33,873 bases of DNA, taken from NCBI RefSeq assembly GCF_003061025.1, contig NZ_QAIL01000401.1, forward strand, positions 1-33,873, in the 5' to 3' direction. This document shows, piece by piece, positions 25,201 to 33,804 of this stretch; positions within the stretch are counted from its first letter, which is position 1, and the number at the start of each line of letters is the position of its first letter. The translations under genes and the position numbers were made by a program. The stretch comes from Pedobacter sp. HMWF019 (GTDB lineage: Bacteria > Bacteroidota > Bacteroidia > Sphingobacteriales > Sphingobacteriaceae). The notes below the pieces were generated by a model. That model worked only from the letters and a program-made list of their open reading frames with translations, was not told the origin of the DNA and did not search any database.

Positions 25201-25734
25201 GTTGATAAACCCGGAGATCAAACCAAAATAGGAAACAACGCAATTCACCTGCCATACAGTATTGACCTTTCCGCCGCCTGGAAAGGGTTTGACGTCCGCG
25301 TATTTTTACAGGGAGTAGCCAAAAGAGACTGGTATCCAGGAAATTCCAATATATATTTCTGGGGAATTTATGCCCAACCATGGACAAACGTAACCGTTCA
25401 AAACATGGATCACTGGACACCAGAAACCCCTAACGCCTATTTCCCAAGGGTAAAAGCCTATGCCGCTGAAGACGCGGGTATGGAACTTGGCATTCCTAAT
25501 GACAAATACCTGCAAAACGCGGCCTATTTAAGGGTTAAAAACATCACACTGGGTTATACACTTCCAAAGAGTGTTCTAAGCAGATTAAAACTGGCCAATG
25601 TACATTTCTATGTAAGTGGTGAAAACCTGTTTGAGTACACTAAACTCAAAGTAAAATTAGATCCGGAAGGTCTTAACGGAAATATTTACCCCTTCCAGCG
25701 CACCTATTCATTCGGTATGAACGTTAATTTTTAA
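22243..25734 (+). CDS. SusC/RagA TonB-dependent outer-membrane transporter with STN domain (locus 2)
   Basis: The 1163-residue protein has a long N-region, a signal peptide ending near residue 54 (VQASASIRAQ), an STN domain at about 56-127, a CarboxypepD-regulatory-like domain at about 145-215 (GMPMPYVSILIKG, NGNFSLKV, GYQTQEV), a TonB-box-like LNEVVVVGYGTQKR near 223-236, the plug (NIRGFTS, LILVDNIP, LKDAASAAIYGARAAFGVVL), and a barrel ending in RTYSFGMNVNF. The Met at 22333 (MNVKLTSLLM) is an alternative start that keeps the signal peptide. As a transducer-type SusC it should both import the ligand with the SusD encoded 5 nt downstream and report it to FecR. Confidence 0.96.
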   Translation: MYKIYTGFLHRAGTYMAKFLPKTALKRQLIMNVKLTSLLMLAFLVQASASIRAQNISLTGKNISIKSVFKEIRKQTGYNVLWEQDKLKTNRTISVKFKNTPLNEVMVACLEGQNLSFSIEANTVVIKPSSTSFFEKLIRIFTDIEIKGKILDEKGMPMPYVSILIKGTKTWYKSDQNGNFSLKVSNNDAILVLSYMGYQTQEVSLKTSNELSVKMVPALSDLNEVVVVGYGTQKRANLTGAVDAITAKQLDDRPIANLGQGLQGLIPNLNISIANGAPNTAPEFNIRGFTSINGGKPLILVDNIPYSSSELLSLNTSDIESVSVLKDAASAAIYGARAAFGVVLITTKSAKSDKLNVSFNAYTAIRTVGKLPDLVTDPYTVLQMKNQAAYPLYNPAYSPALVEAARLRSLDMSLPSVIIDPNDPNKWFYIGNTNWIKEAYNNSAPTYNANLTLSKKTDQLSYYLSAGYYNQQGLVKNANEKNNRYNMRAKVDLNVTKWLTLSNNTVLSQGGYETPTIVNGGGYFQQINRSNVIDVPRNPDGSWTSAGASVLGAAQEGGRINVNSHTVQTTFSFNTSLIKDVWSLKGDATFRRIDTLSRSYEIPVAYKTGPNLSPPLTSTTSAKDQNTNIKYDVVNVYTDAHKKLGNHFISGLVGYNQEHSINTYFQADRKQLISTNIPSINLATGDQTTTENIKEWAVQGLFYRLNYNYKEKYLLEFNGRYDGSSRFAAGRRWVFVPSASAGWILSEENFFEPVKKALHMDQFKIRGSYGVLGNQSSVNEYDYLSILKSAKGGQILDGKQVTYVNPPAAISDNFTWEKVSTVNVGADLSFLNNKLELNLDKYTRYTKNMLVPGKPLPGVFGAVSPTTNAADLKTNGWELKLSWKDNVPVAGSPLSYNVTFALSDSKTFITRFDNPTNSLTDYYKGMEIGEIWGLQTEGFFQNAADLKNHADQTAVGEDDDNYQYYVGDIKFKDRNKDGKVDFGNNTVDKPGDQTKIGNNAIHLPYSIDLSAAWKGFDVRVFLQGVAKRDWYPGNSNIYFWGIYAQPWTNVTVQNMDHWTPETPNAYFPRVKAYAAEDAGMELGIPNDKYLQNAAYLRVKNITLGYTLPKSVLSRLKLANVHFYVSGENLFEYTKLKVKLDPEGLNGNIYPFQRTYSFGMNVNF

Positions 25735-25739
25735 GCATC

Positions 25740-27539
25740 ATGAAAACAAGATACTACCTCACTTTTTTGATGGCACTTTTTGCAGCTATTATTTTTTCTG
25801 GCTGTAAGAAAGATTTCCTGGATAGACTTCCTCAAAGTGCCATTACCTCTAAAGATTTCTTTAAAACAGTTGCCGACATGGAAACCTATAGCAATGGTTT
25901 TTATGAAATGAGTGGAAACACGTCGCTAGGTGCCGGTACAAATGATGTCTTTTCGGACAACATTTCAGTATACCTTGGCGGAAGCGAAGTAGACAATATG
26001 ATCCGGGGCAACATCAGTGCCTCAAATGTCTCGGGCGACTCCTGGAAATGGGATAATCTACGCCGGATCAATTATATGTTGAATAATCTCCAAAATGTAA
26101 AGGGAGATCAGGCCTCAATTGATCATTTTAAAGGCATTGCTCGTTTTTACAGAGCTGTATTCTATTTTCAGATGATGAAACGCTTTGGCGACGTCCCCTT
26201 TTATAATACAGTATTGGAAGCCACCGACGATGCTGCACTTTATAAAGCCAAAGACCCGCGCAGCCTGGTTGCCGACTCTGTTCGCGCAGATCTTGAATTT
26301 GCAGCGGCACATGTGAAACCTGATGGCTCTGCCACAAGAATTACCAAATGGGCATCCTTGTCTATGCTGGCCAGGTTCTGCCTGTTTGAAGGTACCTTCC
26401 GGAAATACCACGACGAACTGAACCTCCAAAATACAGCGAACACTTTTCTGGAAAGAGCGATTTCCGCATCACAGGAAGTTATGGCTGCTGGTTTCACCAT
26501 TTATAATACAGGTAAGAAAGCTGAAGATTATCAGAAACTATTTACCAGTACAGATCTGAGTTCCAACAAAGAGATGATCTTTTATCAGGACTACGATCAG
26601 GCGTTAAACCATTCCAACAGCACACACTATGTTTTTGACTGGCAATGGTCTCTGAGCAAATCACTGGCAGATACTTATCTAATGCTCGATGGCAAACCTT
26701 TTACCTCCAGCCCTGGCTACAGTACAAAACCTTATCTGCAAATGTTCACCAACAGAGATCCAAGGATGGGCACAACCATTATGCCTCCTGGGTTTTCTAC
26801 CGTTATCGGAGGTATTCCCAATAAGACCAGGCCTACATTTGGAGGTTATCCGCAAATCAAATTCTATGCACTTGATCCTTCTACCAAAGTCTATACAGAA
26901 TTTACAGATCTACCGGTAATCCGCTATGCGGAAGTGCTGCTGATTAATGCAGAAGCAAAAACAGAACTCAACATCTTAACCCAGGCAGACCTGGATAAAA
27001 CTGTTAATTTATTAAGGAGCCGTGTAGGTATGCCTGCTCTGAATATGACTACTGCAAATGCACAACCCGACCCTGTACTGGTTGCTATGTATCCTTTAAC
27101 TACTGGAAGTAATCAAGGCGTATTATTGGAAATCAGACGGGAGCGCAATGTTGAACTGGCTTGTGAGGGCTTCAGATTTAACGACCTTTTAAGATGGAAA
27201 GCAGGTAAATTACTGGCTAAACCTACTCAAGGCATGTATATTCCAGGTTTAGGCGCCTATGATGTAACTGGCGATGGCATAGAAGATATTGCCATCTTAA
27301 ATTCACCATCAGAAACCGGTCCCATCTCCTCGCTTCCGGAATCAGTACGTTCAAAACTGGTTCTGTATTATCTGAACAGCAATAGCTTTTATTTAAGCGA
27401 AGGAACCAAAGGATTTGTGATGTTTCCTCAGGATATCAGTTCCCCACGTTCTTTTATAGAACCTAAATACTACTATTTTCCAATACCTCTTCAACAGATT
27501 GTTCTGAATCCAAAATTAACACAACCTGCAGGCTGGTAA
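25740..27539 (+). CDS. SusD/RagB surface-binding lipoprotein (locus 2)
   Basis: The 599-residue lipoprotein has the lipobox IFSGC (Cys22) followed by KKD. Family landmarks are FLDRLPQSAITSKDFF at about 25-40, the TPR-like ARFYRAVFYFQMMKRFGDVP, IRYAEVLLINAEAKTEL, and ERNVELACEGFRFNDLLRWK near the C-terminus, which ends in NPKLTQPAGW. A long segment with GLGAYDVTGDGIEDIAILNS between the last two motifs resembles a Ca-binding-type DGxGD loop, which is not a standard SusD landmark. It is translationally close to susC and 12 nt before the phosphoesterase gene. Confidence 0.95.
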   Translation: MKTRYYLTFLMALFAAIIFSGCKKDFLDRLPQSAITSKDFFKTVADMETYSNGFYEMSGNTSLGAGTNDVFSDNISVYLGGSEVDNMIRGNISASNVSGDSWKWDNLRRINYMLNNLQNVKGDQASIDHFKGIARFYRAVFYFQMMKRFGDVPFYNTVLEATDDAALYKAKDPRSLVADSVRADLEFAAAHVKPDGSATRITKWASLSMLARFCLFEGTFRKYHDELNLQNTANTFLERAISASQEVMAAGFTIYNTGKKAEDYQKLFTSTDLSSNKEMIFYQDYDQALNHSNSTHYVFDWQWSLSKSLADTYLMLDGKPFTSSPGYSTKPYLQMFTNRDPRMGTTIMPPGFSTVIGGIPNKTRPTFGGYPQIKFYALDPSTKVYTEFTDLPVIRYAEVLLINAEAKTELNILTQADLDKTVNLLRSRVGMPALNMTTANAQPDPVLVAMYPLTTGSNQGVLLEIRRERNVELACEGFRFNDLLRWKAGKLLAKPTQGMYIPGLGAYDVTGDGIEDIAILNSPSETGPISSLPESVRSKLVLYYLNSNSFYLSEGTKGFVMFPQDISSPRSFIEPKYYYFPIPLQQIVLNPKLTQPAGW

Positions 27540-27551
27540 TCAACCAATAAC

Positions 27552-28460
27552 ATGAAAAGAAGAAGTTTAATTAAAGCAATCCCCCTGGCCACTTTAGCAA
27601 TGGCCTTGGGGGAAATTGGCCAGGCGGTAGCAGGCCCGATATCTGAAAAATCTTCAAAAAAGAAACTGGTGCTCACTGTGGCGCATATCACAGATGTACA
27701 CATACGCAATTTTGAAGATGCTCCTGAGAAATTTAAGCGTTATCTGCGGGATATTAAAAAGTTGAAGATTGACTTTTTTCTGAATGGAGGAGACAGCATT
27801 CATGCTGCCGATTACGACAACATCAAAAGAGAATCTGTTGTGGAACAATGGGGTGTTTGGGATAAGTGCCTGCAGGAAATATCAGACTACGATGTTCACA
27901 GTTGTATTGGCAATCACGATACCTGGTGGGCAGCCCCTTCTAAGGATGATGAAATGTATGGAAAAGACTACGTGGTTAAAAGACTAAAAATTCCTAATCG
28001 CTATTATAGTTTTTCAAAAAAAGGCTGGCATTTTATCATTCTAGACGGTAATAATAAGAACATTACACTGGATCAGGAACAATACAGCTGGCTGGAGAAA
28101 GAGCTGGAACAACTTCCCGCAAATACACCAGTATTATTGATGTCACATTACCCAATCCTAACGGTAACCAATACCTGGGAAGGTGGTCAGCATGGTGATC
28201 ACAAAGAACTTAAACAATTGTTTTATAAACATAAAGACAAGGTTAAAGTCTGTTTGAGCGGCCACCAACATTTACTGGACCGCGCCTGGTACAATGATGT
28301 TCAATATTTCTGTAATGGAGCAATGAGTGGTTTTTGGTGGGATAAAGGAGATGCAAAATCTGCTAAGCCTTATTACTATCAGCAAACACCTCCGGGCTAT
28401 GCTATTCTTAAACTCTATGACGATGGATCTTTAGAGAACGAATACATCCCTACCATATAA
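27552..28460 (+). CDS. Secreted calcineurin-like metallophosphoesterase
   Basis: The 302-residue enzyme hydrolyses phosphate esters with two metal ions. All family motifs are present: DVH (Asp48, His50), GGD (Asp81), GNHD (120-123), SHYP (His199) and GHQH (His238, His240). The N-terminus (KRRSLIK, then a hydrophobic stretch and an A-V-A cleavage site near residue 27) looks like a Tat- or Sec-type signal, so it should be periplasmic. It is the only enzyme gene in locus 2 and starts 12 nt after susD, so it is probably cotranscribed, with a terminator after it. The substrate is unknown; cyclic nucleotides, phosphodiesters and phosphomonoesters are all possible for this fold. Confidence 0.9.
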   Translation: MKRRSLIKAIPLATLAMALGEIGQAVAGPISEKSSKKKLVLTVAHITDVHIRNFEDAPEKFKRYLRDIKKLKIDFFLNGGDSIHAADYDNIKRESVVEQWGVWDKCLQEISDYDVHSCIGNHDTWWAAPSKDDEMYGKDYVVKRLKIPNRYYSFSKKGWHFIILDGNNKNITLDQEQYSWLEKELEQLPANTPVLLMSHYPILTVTNTWEGGQHGDHKELKQLFYKHKDKVKVCLSGHQHLLDRAWYNDVQYFCNGAMSGFWWDKGDAKSAKPYYYQQTPPGYAILKLYDDGSLENEYIPTI

Positions 28461-28461
28461 T

Positions 28462-28493
28462 AAAAAACGCATCTGTTAACAGATGCGTTTTTT
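28462..28493 (+). terminator. Intrinsic terminator of locus 2
   Basis: A perfect 14-bp stem (28462-28475 with 28480-28493) around the TTAA loop carries A- and T-runs on its outer arms. It ends the phosphoesterase message directly after the stop codon. Because it is symmetrical it can act in both directions. Confidence 0.9.
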
Positions 28494-28532
28494 ATTATTT
28501 CTTATCTTGCTAAACATTCTATTCAAAAGCCT

Positions 28533-29030
28533 ATGAAACCTAAAGCTTTAACTGCAATTTTATTCATTGTTCTGCTTTGTACTGCCTGCAATGAAAATAA
28601 AGAATATGCATACAATGAATTTGTTACTGATCTTTTTGTACGCGAAATGAACCAGGTAGACGGGGCTCAGAAAACGTTCAGCGATTCGACCCTTATTTTC
28701 ACCTCCGATCCTTCCACTTCGATTCGTTTAAGTGCCATAGCTGGTAATATTGCCAATGGTGCAAAGAGTAACCTTGTTTCTCTGGATGTGATGAAAAGCA
28801 GCAATAAAGATGCAGCGGAATTCCGCAATGCTGTCGCCACTTATTTTAAAGAAATAGAGCGGTATGGCAAATCAGCAACTGAACTGCTTGACGAAAAGAA
28901 TATCGCAAAAAAACACACCTTGTACAAAGCTTTAGATACGCAATATCAAATCCTGAACAGAATGCCAGACAGCGTTTTACTTGTTCAGAAACAGTATCTA
29001 AAAAAAGTAGGTTTAAGTCCTAAAGAATGA
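28533..29030 (+). CDS. Putative lipoprotein, unknown function
   Basis: The 165-residue protein has a lipobox LCTAC with Cys19, followed by NENKEY. Unlike the SusD lipoproteins it lacks the KKD start, so it may stay in the periplasm-facing leaflet. The mature part looks alpha-helical and no family is recognised. It starts shortly after the locus 2 terminator, so it is a separate transcription unit. Confidence 0.7.
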   Translation: MKPKALTAILFIVLLCTACNENKEYAYNEFVTDLFVREMNQVDGAQKTFSDSTLIFTSDPSTSIRLSAIAGNIANGAKSNLVSLDVMKSSNKDAAEFRNAVATYFKEIERYGKSATELLDEKNIAKKHTLYKALDTQYQILNRMPDSVLLVQKQYLKKVGLSPKE

Positions 29031-29122
29031 TCTGTTTATATGGCAAATTGAACATTCAGGAAAGACTTTATCGTCATTTTCCGTAAACACTGATATTCAA
29101 TGCAAAGACAGTTATTAATGAC

Positions 29123-29130
29123 TATCTTTG
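29123..29130 (+). promoter_or_regulatory. Candidate -7 promoter box of the hybrid kinase gene
   Basis: TATCTTTG is an exact match to the Bacteroidota TAnnTTTG -7 consensus, 52 nt before the kinase start codon. No clear TTG/TTTG -33 element lies at the usual 19-21 nt upstream. Confidence 0.45.
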
Positions 29131-29182
29131 ATAGGATCTCTTCCACTTCCTCATACTTCTCTTTACTGGAGATCTTCATCCA

Positions 29183-32100
29183 ATGGCAAAAATTGACAAT
29201 AAACAATATATCATTGCCATTGGCGCATCCGCTGGTGGTCTTGAGGCCATATCTGATTTTTTTGACCATACCCCTTTAGACGCGGTATCTTATATCCTGA
29301 TCCAGCACCTTTCCTCTGATTTTAAAAGCCATATGGCCCAAATCCTCAAGTCTCATAGTAAATTACGGATCATTGAGGTTACCCATCAAACACCAGTCGA
29401 AGCCAACAGGGTCTACCTGATTCCCAGCACCAGCTTTATGACCATCAAAAAGGGTAAATTGATTTTATCAGATAAAAAAGATAAACACCCACCACATCTC
29501 ACCATAGACCACTTTTTCTCCTCATTGGCAGAAGAGCGAGGGAGAAAAGCCATAGGGATTATTTTATCGGGTACAGGTCATGATGGATCTAAAGGTATTG
29601 AAGCGATTAAAAAATCGGGGGGCCTGATCATCGTGCAAGATCCAGAGACAGCTGCCTTTAAAGACATGCCTTTATCTGCTCTGCAAACAGGTTGTACCGA
29701 TTTTGTTCTCTCTCCCCAACAGATGCCCAAGGTTATTGAAGATTATGTGAAAGATGCACAGATTGATGAAGCCGAACTGGCAAACATTCTTCATCTGATT
29801 AAGGGCAAATCTCCTCTTGATTTTACAGATTATAAACAGGCAACGATCTTAAGAAGGATCAAAAGACGGATGATGATGCATAACTTCAACGAAGCCAACA
29901 GGTATTACGATTTCCTCGTTGAACATCCAGAAGAGATAGAGTTACTCGCCAACGACTTTCTTATTAGTGTAACTTCTTTTTTCAGAGATCCTGAAGCATT
30001 TAAGATTATCGAAAAAACCGTTATTCCTTCTATTTTATCACAAGACCGAAAAGAAGATGTTGTAAAACTATGGGTAGCCGGGTGTGCCACGGGAGGGGAA
30101 GCTTATTCCCTGGCCATTTTGATCAAAGAATTTTTAAACAAAAAGAATCAGAACAGTTCGGTTAAGATATACGCAACCGATATTAACAAGGCTGCTTTAG
30201 CTATCGCTTCAAAAGGAATATATCCGGATACTATTACACAGACGGTTACCCAGGAAAGGCTTAATAATTTTTTCACCCCAGCGGGTGCAAATTTCAAAAT
30301 AAACCACGAGATCAGAAAAATGATTGTATTTGCTTCACATGATCTGGTCAAAAATGTACCCTTCTGTAATATAGATCTGATTAGCTGCCGGAATCTGCTC
30401 ATCTACATGAACATGGGTTTACAGGAAAAAGCATTTTCCATGATGCATTTCGGACTTAAAAAGCAAGGATACCTGTTTCTGGGACCGAGCGAAAATCCCT
30501 CTTTTCTAAAAACAGACTTTAAAGAAATCAGCACCAAATGGAATATATTACAAAGTACAAAAATTGGCAGGCCTGTAAAGTTCGACACCTTTCCAGCACC
30601 CGCAATAGAAAATGTAACCACTAAGATGGACTCTAGCAAAAACAATATCTCCTCTTTTACCAGGCTAGTAAAGGGAGATGAACTGAACAGTGCAATTTTG
30701 GAGGAATCTGGTTTCAGTGGTGTTTGTACCGATGAAAATTTAATTGTTTCTCGTTCTTTTGGAGATACGACAAAATATTTAAAAAACGAAAATTTCAATT
30801 TTAATCTAAACGATCTAATACCAGACCACATATCTGTTGTTTTTAAAGCCGCAGCTCACAAAGCATTGAAACGGAATCAAAGAGTTGTACTCCATGCCTT
30901 GAAATTTCAGGAGACGTTTTTTGTCAATATAGTAATCAAGCCGTTTTTTATAGATAAGCCAGAGGAAAAACTATTGCTGATCTTATTCTTTGAGAACAAA
31001 AATAAACCCGAAGATCTTGATGTAATTGCAACTGCCGACTTTAGTCGTCTGGCCAAAGATCATTTAAGAAGTCTTGAATGGGAACTGGCAGAAGCCCGAG
31101 AATTATTGGAGGCTGCTAATGAAAGATCTGTATCATCTAACGAAAACATGCAAACATTTAACGAAGAACAGCAATCGGCAAATGAAGAAATGCAATCAGC
31201 AAACGAAGAGTTACAATCGGTAAATGAAGAATTACACACCATTAATAAAGAATATCAGGCAACCAATGCGCAATTAACAGAGTTGAATGACGACCTGAAC
31301 AATTATTTCCGAAGCAACCTCAATGGACAATTATTCGTTGACCAGAACCTTTTGTTAAAAAAATACTCTCCTGGTGCAGTAAAACACATTAATATTCGGG
31401 AAAGTGATATTGGCCGTCCCTTAAGCAACATCACCACCAATATAAAATTTGAAACCCTTGTTGATGACATCAAACAAGTTATGCTGGATGAACAGACCAT
31501 TACAAGAGAAGCTGAAGCATCAAATGGAAAAATATATCAGGTGATGACAATGCCTTATATCCGGAAAAACAGCTCGCAGTCTGATGGTGCGGTCATTAGC
31601 TTCCATGAGGTAACTGAACTCAAAAAGATATCGCAAGAGCTAGACATTACCAACAAAAAGCTACTTAAAACGAATGACGAAATCAGGCTTGTAAACACCC
31701 AATTACATGACCGTAATGAGCAACTGAATAATTCAAAAAAATACATCGAAGAAATATTCAATACGATACATGATCCGCTTGTTATTCTGGACAAAGAACT
31801 TAAAGTGATCCGGGCCACAGATGGTTTCTATCAAACCTTTAAGGTAACTAAAGAAGAAACCGAAGGAAATTTTCTGTATCATCTGGGTAACGGACAATGG
31901 AACATACCAGTGCTCCGACAACAGTTAGAGCGGATACTGCCTGAACAAGGTTTTTTCAAGGCTTTTGAAGTTAATCATGTGTTCAATACAATTGGCCATA
32001 AGATCATGCTTCTCACAGCAAGACAATTTGATACCCATACCTCTGAAACTTTAACATTACTAGCCATTCATGATCTAACAGATAAACGCAAAGTTGAGGA

Positions 32101-33202
32101 AGGTCTTGTCGAAGCAGAGCGTTTACTTGCAGAAAGTAAGGAACGGCTTCACTTTGCCATAGAATCTGCTGGCATAGGTTCCTGGGACCTAAATGTATTT
32201 ACAAAAGAATTGATCTGGGATAACCGCTGTAAGGAATTATATGGATTATACCCTAAAGATGATGTGGATTTTGGTGTCTTTTTAAGCCTGATTCACCCCG
32301 ACGACCGTGAATTGACCAGCGAAGCCGTTAACAAAGCATTAAGTGGTATAAATAACGGAGAGTTTAATATAGAATACCGTTCTATTGGTCTTCATGATCA
32401 AAAAATTCGCTGGATAAAATCCAAAGGCAAGGCCTATCTCAATGAAGGAAAAAAGGCCACTCGTTTTATTGGCACTGTACTGGATATTTCCATGGAGAAA
32501 TCTTTGGAACGAAGTACCCGGGAATTGTTATTGAAAAAGGATGAGTTTATCAGTATCGCCAGTCATGAATTAAAAACCCCGATTACAAGCCTTAAAGCAT
32601 CTTTACAGCTCATGAACCGCATGAGAGATAATCCTTCTCAACCTATATTTTCAAGACTTCTGGATCAGTCAACAAAAAGTATGGAGAAGATTACCAGTTT
32701 GATCGATGACCTTCTTAACGTATCCAGGATGAGTGAAGGACAATTGACCCTGAATAAGACCACTTTCAATGTAATCAATATGCTCAATCAATGTTGTAGC
32801 CACATTAGAGAAGAGGGCCAGTTTAAACTTGTTGTTCAAGGCGATATAAAATTGCAAATTGATGCCGACGAACACCGCATTGAACAGGTCATCGTTAATT
32901 TTGTAAATAATGCAGTTAAATACGCCCCAAATTCAAAGTCTATTTATTTAAAGGTAGAAAAACACAATAACATGGCAACGATTTCTGTAAAAGACACAGG
33001 ACCAGGCATTCCAGAAGACAAATTACCTCATCTTTTTGATCGTTATTATCGGGCAGATTATACAGAAAAACAATATTCTGGCTTGGGATTAGGACTTTAC
33101 ATCTGTTCAGAAATCATTAAGCGTCATGGGGGGAATATCGGCGTAGACAGCACCCCGGGAAAAGGAACTACATTTTGGTTTTCTCTGCCATTTATAGACT
33201 AA
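29183..33202 (+). CDS. CheB-CheR-PAS-histidine kinase fusion protein
   Basis: The 1339-residue cytoplasmic protein joins several signalling domains. A CheB-type methylesterase domain lies at about 1-190, with its triad Ser16 (IGASAGG), His42 (LIQHLSSD) and Asp134 (SGTGHDGS). A CheR-type methyltransferase domain lies at about 200-465, with the SAM-binding VAGCATGGEAYSLAI at 298-312 and SCRNLLIYMN. Glu/Gln/Asn-rich coiled coil covers about 640-710 (QSANEELQSVNEEL). Three PAS domains lie at about 705-815, 853-970 and 988-1110. The HisKA domain has the phosphoacceptor His1128 (SHELKTP). The HATPase has an N-box near Asn1239, G1 DTGPGIP from Asp1271 and a GLGLGLYI lid. No receiver domain is present, so it needs a separate response regulator. 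No chemotaxis receptor gene is nearby. Confidence 0.93.
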   Translation: MAKIDNKQYIIAIGASAGGLEAISDFFDHTPLDAVSYILIQHLSSDFKSHMAQILKSHSKLRIIEVTHQTPVEANRVYLIPSTSFMTIKKGKLILSDKKDKHPPHLTIDHFFSSLAEERGRKAIGIILSGTGHDGSKGIEAIKKSGGLIIVQDPETAAFKDMPLSALQTGCTDFVLSPQQMPKVIEDYVKDAQIDEAELANILHLIKGKSPLDFTDYKQATILRRIKRRMMMHNFNEANRYYDFLVEHPEEIELLANDFLISVTSFFRDPEAFKIIEKTVIPSILSQDRKEDVVKLWVAGCATGGEAYSLAILIKEFLNKKNQNSSVKIYATDINKAALAIASKGIYPDTITQTVTQERLNNFFTPAGANFKINHEIRKMIVFASHDLVKNVPFCNIDLISCRNLLIYMNMGLQEKAFSMMHFGLKKQGYLFLGPSENPSFLKTDFKEISTKWNILQSTKIGRPVKFDTFPAPAIENVTTKMDSSKNNISSFTRLVKGDELNSAILEESGFSGVCTDENLIVSRSFGDTTKYLKNENFNFNLNDLIPDHISVVFKAAAHKALKRNQRVVLHALKFQETFFVNIVIKPFFIDKPEEKLLLILFFENKNKPEDLDVIATADFSRLAKDHLRSLEWELAEARELLEAANERSVSSNENMQTFNEEQQSANEEMQSANEELQSVNEELHTINKEYQATNAQLTELNDDLNNYFRSNLNGQLFVDQNLLLKKYSPGAVKHINIRESDIGRPLSNITTNIKFETLVDDIKQVMLDEQTITREAEASNGKIYQVMTMPYIRKNSSQSDGAVISFHEVTELKKISQELDITNKKLLKTNDEIRLVNTQLHDRNEQLNNSKKYIEEIFNTIHDPLVILDKELKVIRATDGFYQTFKVTKEETEGNFLYHLGNGQWNIPVLRQQLERILPEQGFFKAFEVNHVFNTIGHKIMLLTARQFDTHTSETLTLLAIHDLTDKRKVEEGLVEAERLLAESKERLHFAIESAGIGSWDLNVFTKELIWDNRCKELYGLYPKDDVDFGVFLSLIHPDDRELTSEAVNKALSGINNGEFNIEYRSIGLHDQKIRWIKSKGKAYLNEGKKATRFIGTVLDISMEKSLERSTRELLLKKDEFISIASHELKTPITSLKASLQLMNRMRDNPSQPIFSRLLDQSTKSMEKITSLIDDLLNVSRMSEGQLTLNKTTFNVINMLNQCCSHIREEGQFKLVVQGDIKLQIDADEHRIEQVIVNFVNNAVKYAPNSKSIYLKVEKHNNMATISVKDTGPGIPEDKLPHLFDRYYRADYTEKQYSGLGLGLYICSEIIKRHGGNIGVDSTPGKGTTFWFSLPFID

Positions 33203-33804
33203 CTATATTGCCATTTCTGACCGGAACGCTTAATCAGATTTTTAATAATATCCCGGCGACCAACTATGGTATTATATTTCTCTATGATATCGTCCATCAA
33301 CTCATAATCTTCTTTATTAATCATTAGAACATCTTTACTCCCTTCATCCCTTTCAAATGCTCCATTATAATCCGTTCCCCTGCTATATTGACTATATTTC
33401 TTAAAAAGTACATTTGTTAGCATCTCTGCCACATTGGCCAGTTTACTATAATAGCTCTCTCTTTCTTCAGAATCACAGTTTAATAAAAAAGGTTCTATTC
33501 CTTCTTTAATAAAACAATTATACAACTTTACCGACCCCCTAAGAACGGATATTCTAAACAGAAAGTTTTCTGACGCTCTTAAAGTGGCCAGATTTGAACG
33601 CTTCCGAATCAACATTTCCATCATCCTTACCGTATTGTTTTCTGAAAAAGTGTTGTAATTGCTATATAAAATCATTGCAAGCGTTTTACTCGCTTCATCT
33701 TCAGTTTCTATACTTAAGTAAAGATCGAATAATCTATCCAGTTCCTCTAAGTCAGCATATGCAACTGCCTCTTCAATTTCAATCAAGATTTCTTCTTTGC
33801 CCAT
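33199..33804 (-). CDS. Unrecognised alpha-helical cytoplasmic protein
   Basis: With the start at 33804 the protein has 201 residues. It begins with an acidic, helical stretch (EEILIEIEEAVAYADLEELD) and has further helix-rich segments with Lys/Arg/Glu; no catalytic motif or known family is recognised. The frame extends upstream to 33855, but that part is hydrophobic and low in coding character, and the Met at 33804 (MGKEEIL) is a better start. It converges with the kinase gene and overlaps its last 4 nt. It has no signal peptide. Helical-repeat or immunity-type proteins are possible, but this is speculation. Confidence 0.6.
   Translation of the reverse strand: MGKEEILIEIEEAVAYADLEELDRLFDLYLSIETEDEASKTLAMILYSNYNTFSENNTVRMMEMLIRKRSNLATLRASENFLFRISVLRGSVKLYNCFIKEGIEPFLLNCDSEERESYYSKLANVAEMLTNVLFKKYSQYSRGTDYNGAFERDEGSKDVLMINKEDYELMDDIIEKYNTIVGRRDIIKNLIKRSGQKWQYS

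Noticed and set aside
28503..28510. TATCTTGC as a promoter box for the lipoprotein at 28533
   Set aside because: It departs from TAnnTTTG in the most conserved part and has no -33 element, since the locus 2 terminator occupies that position.
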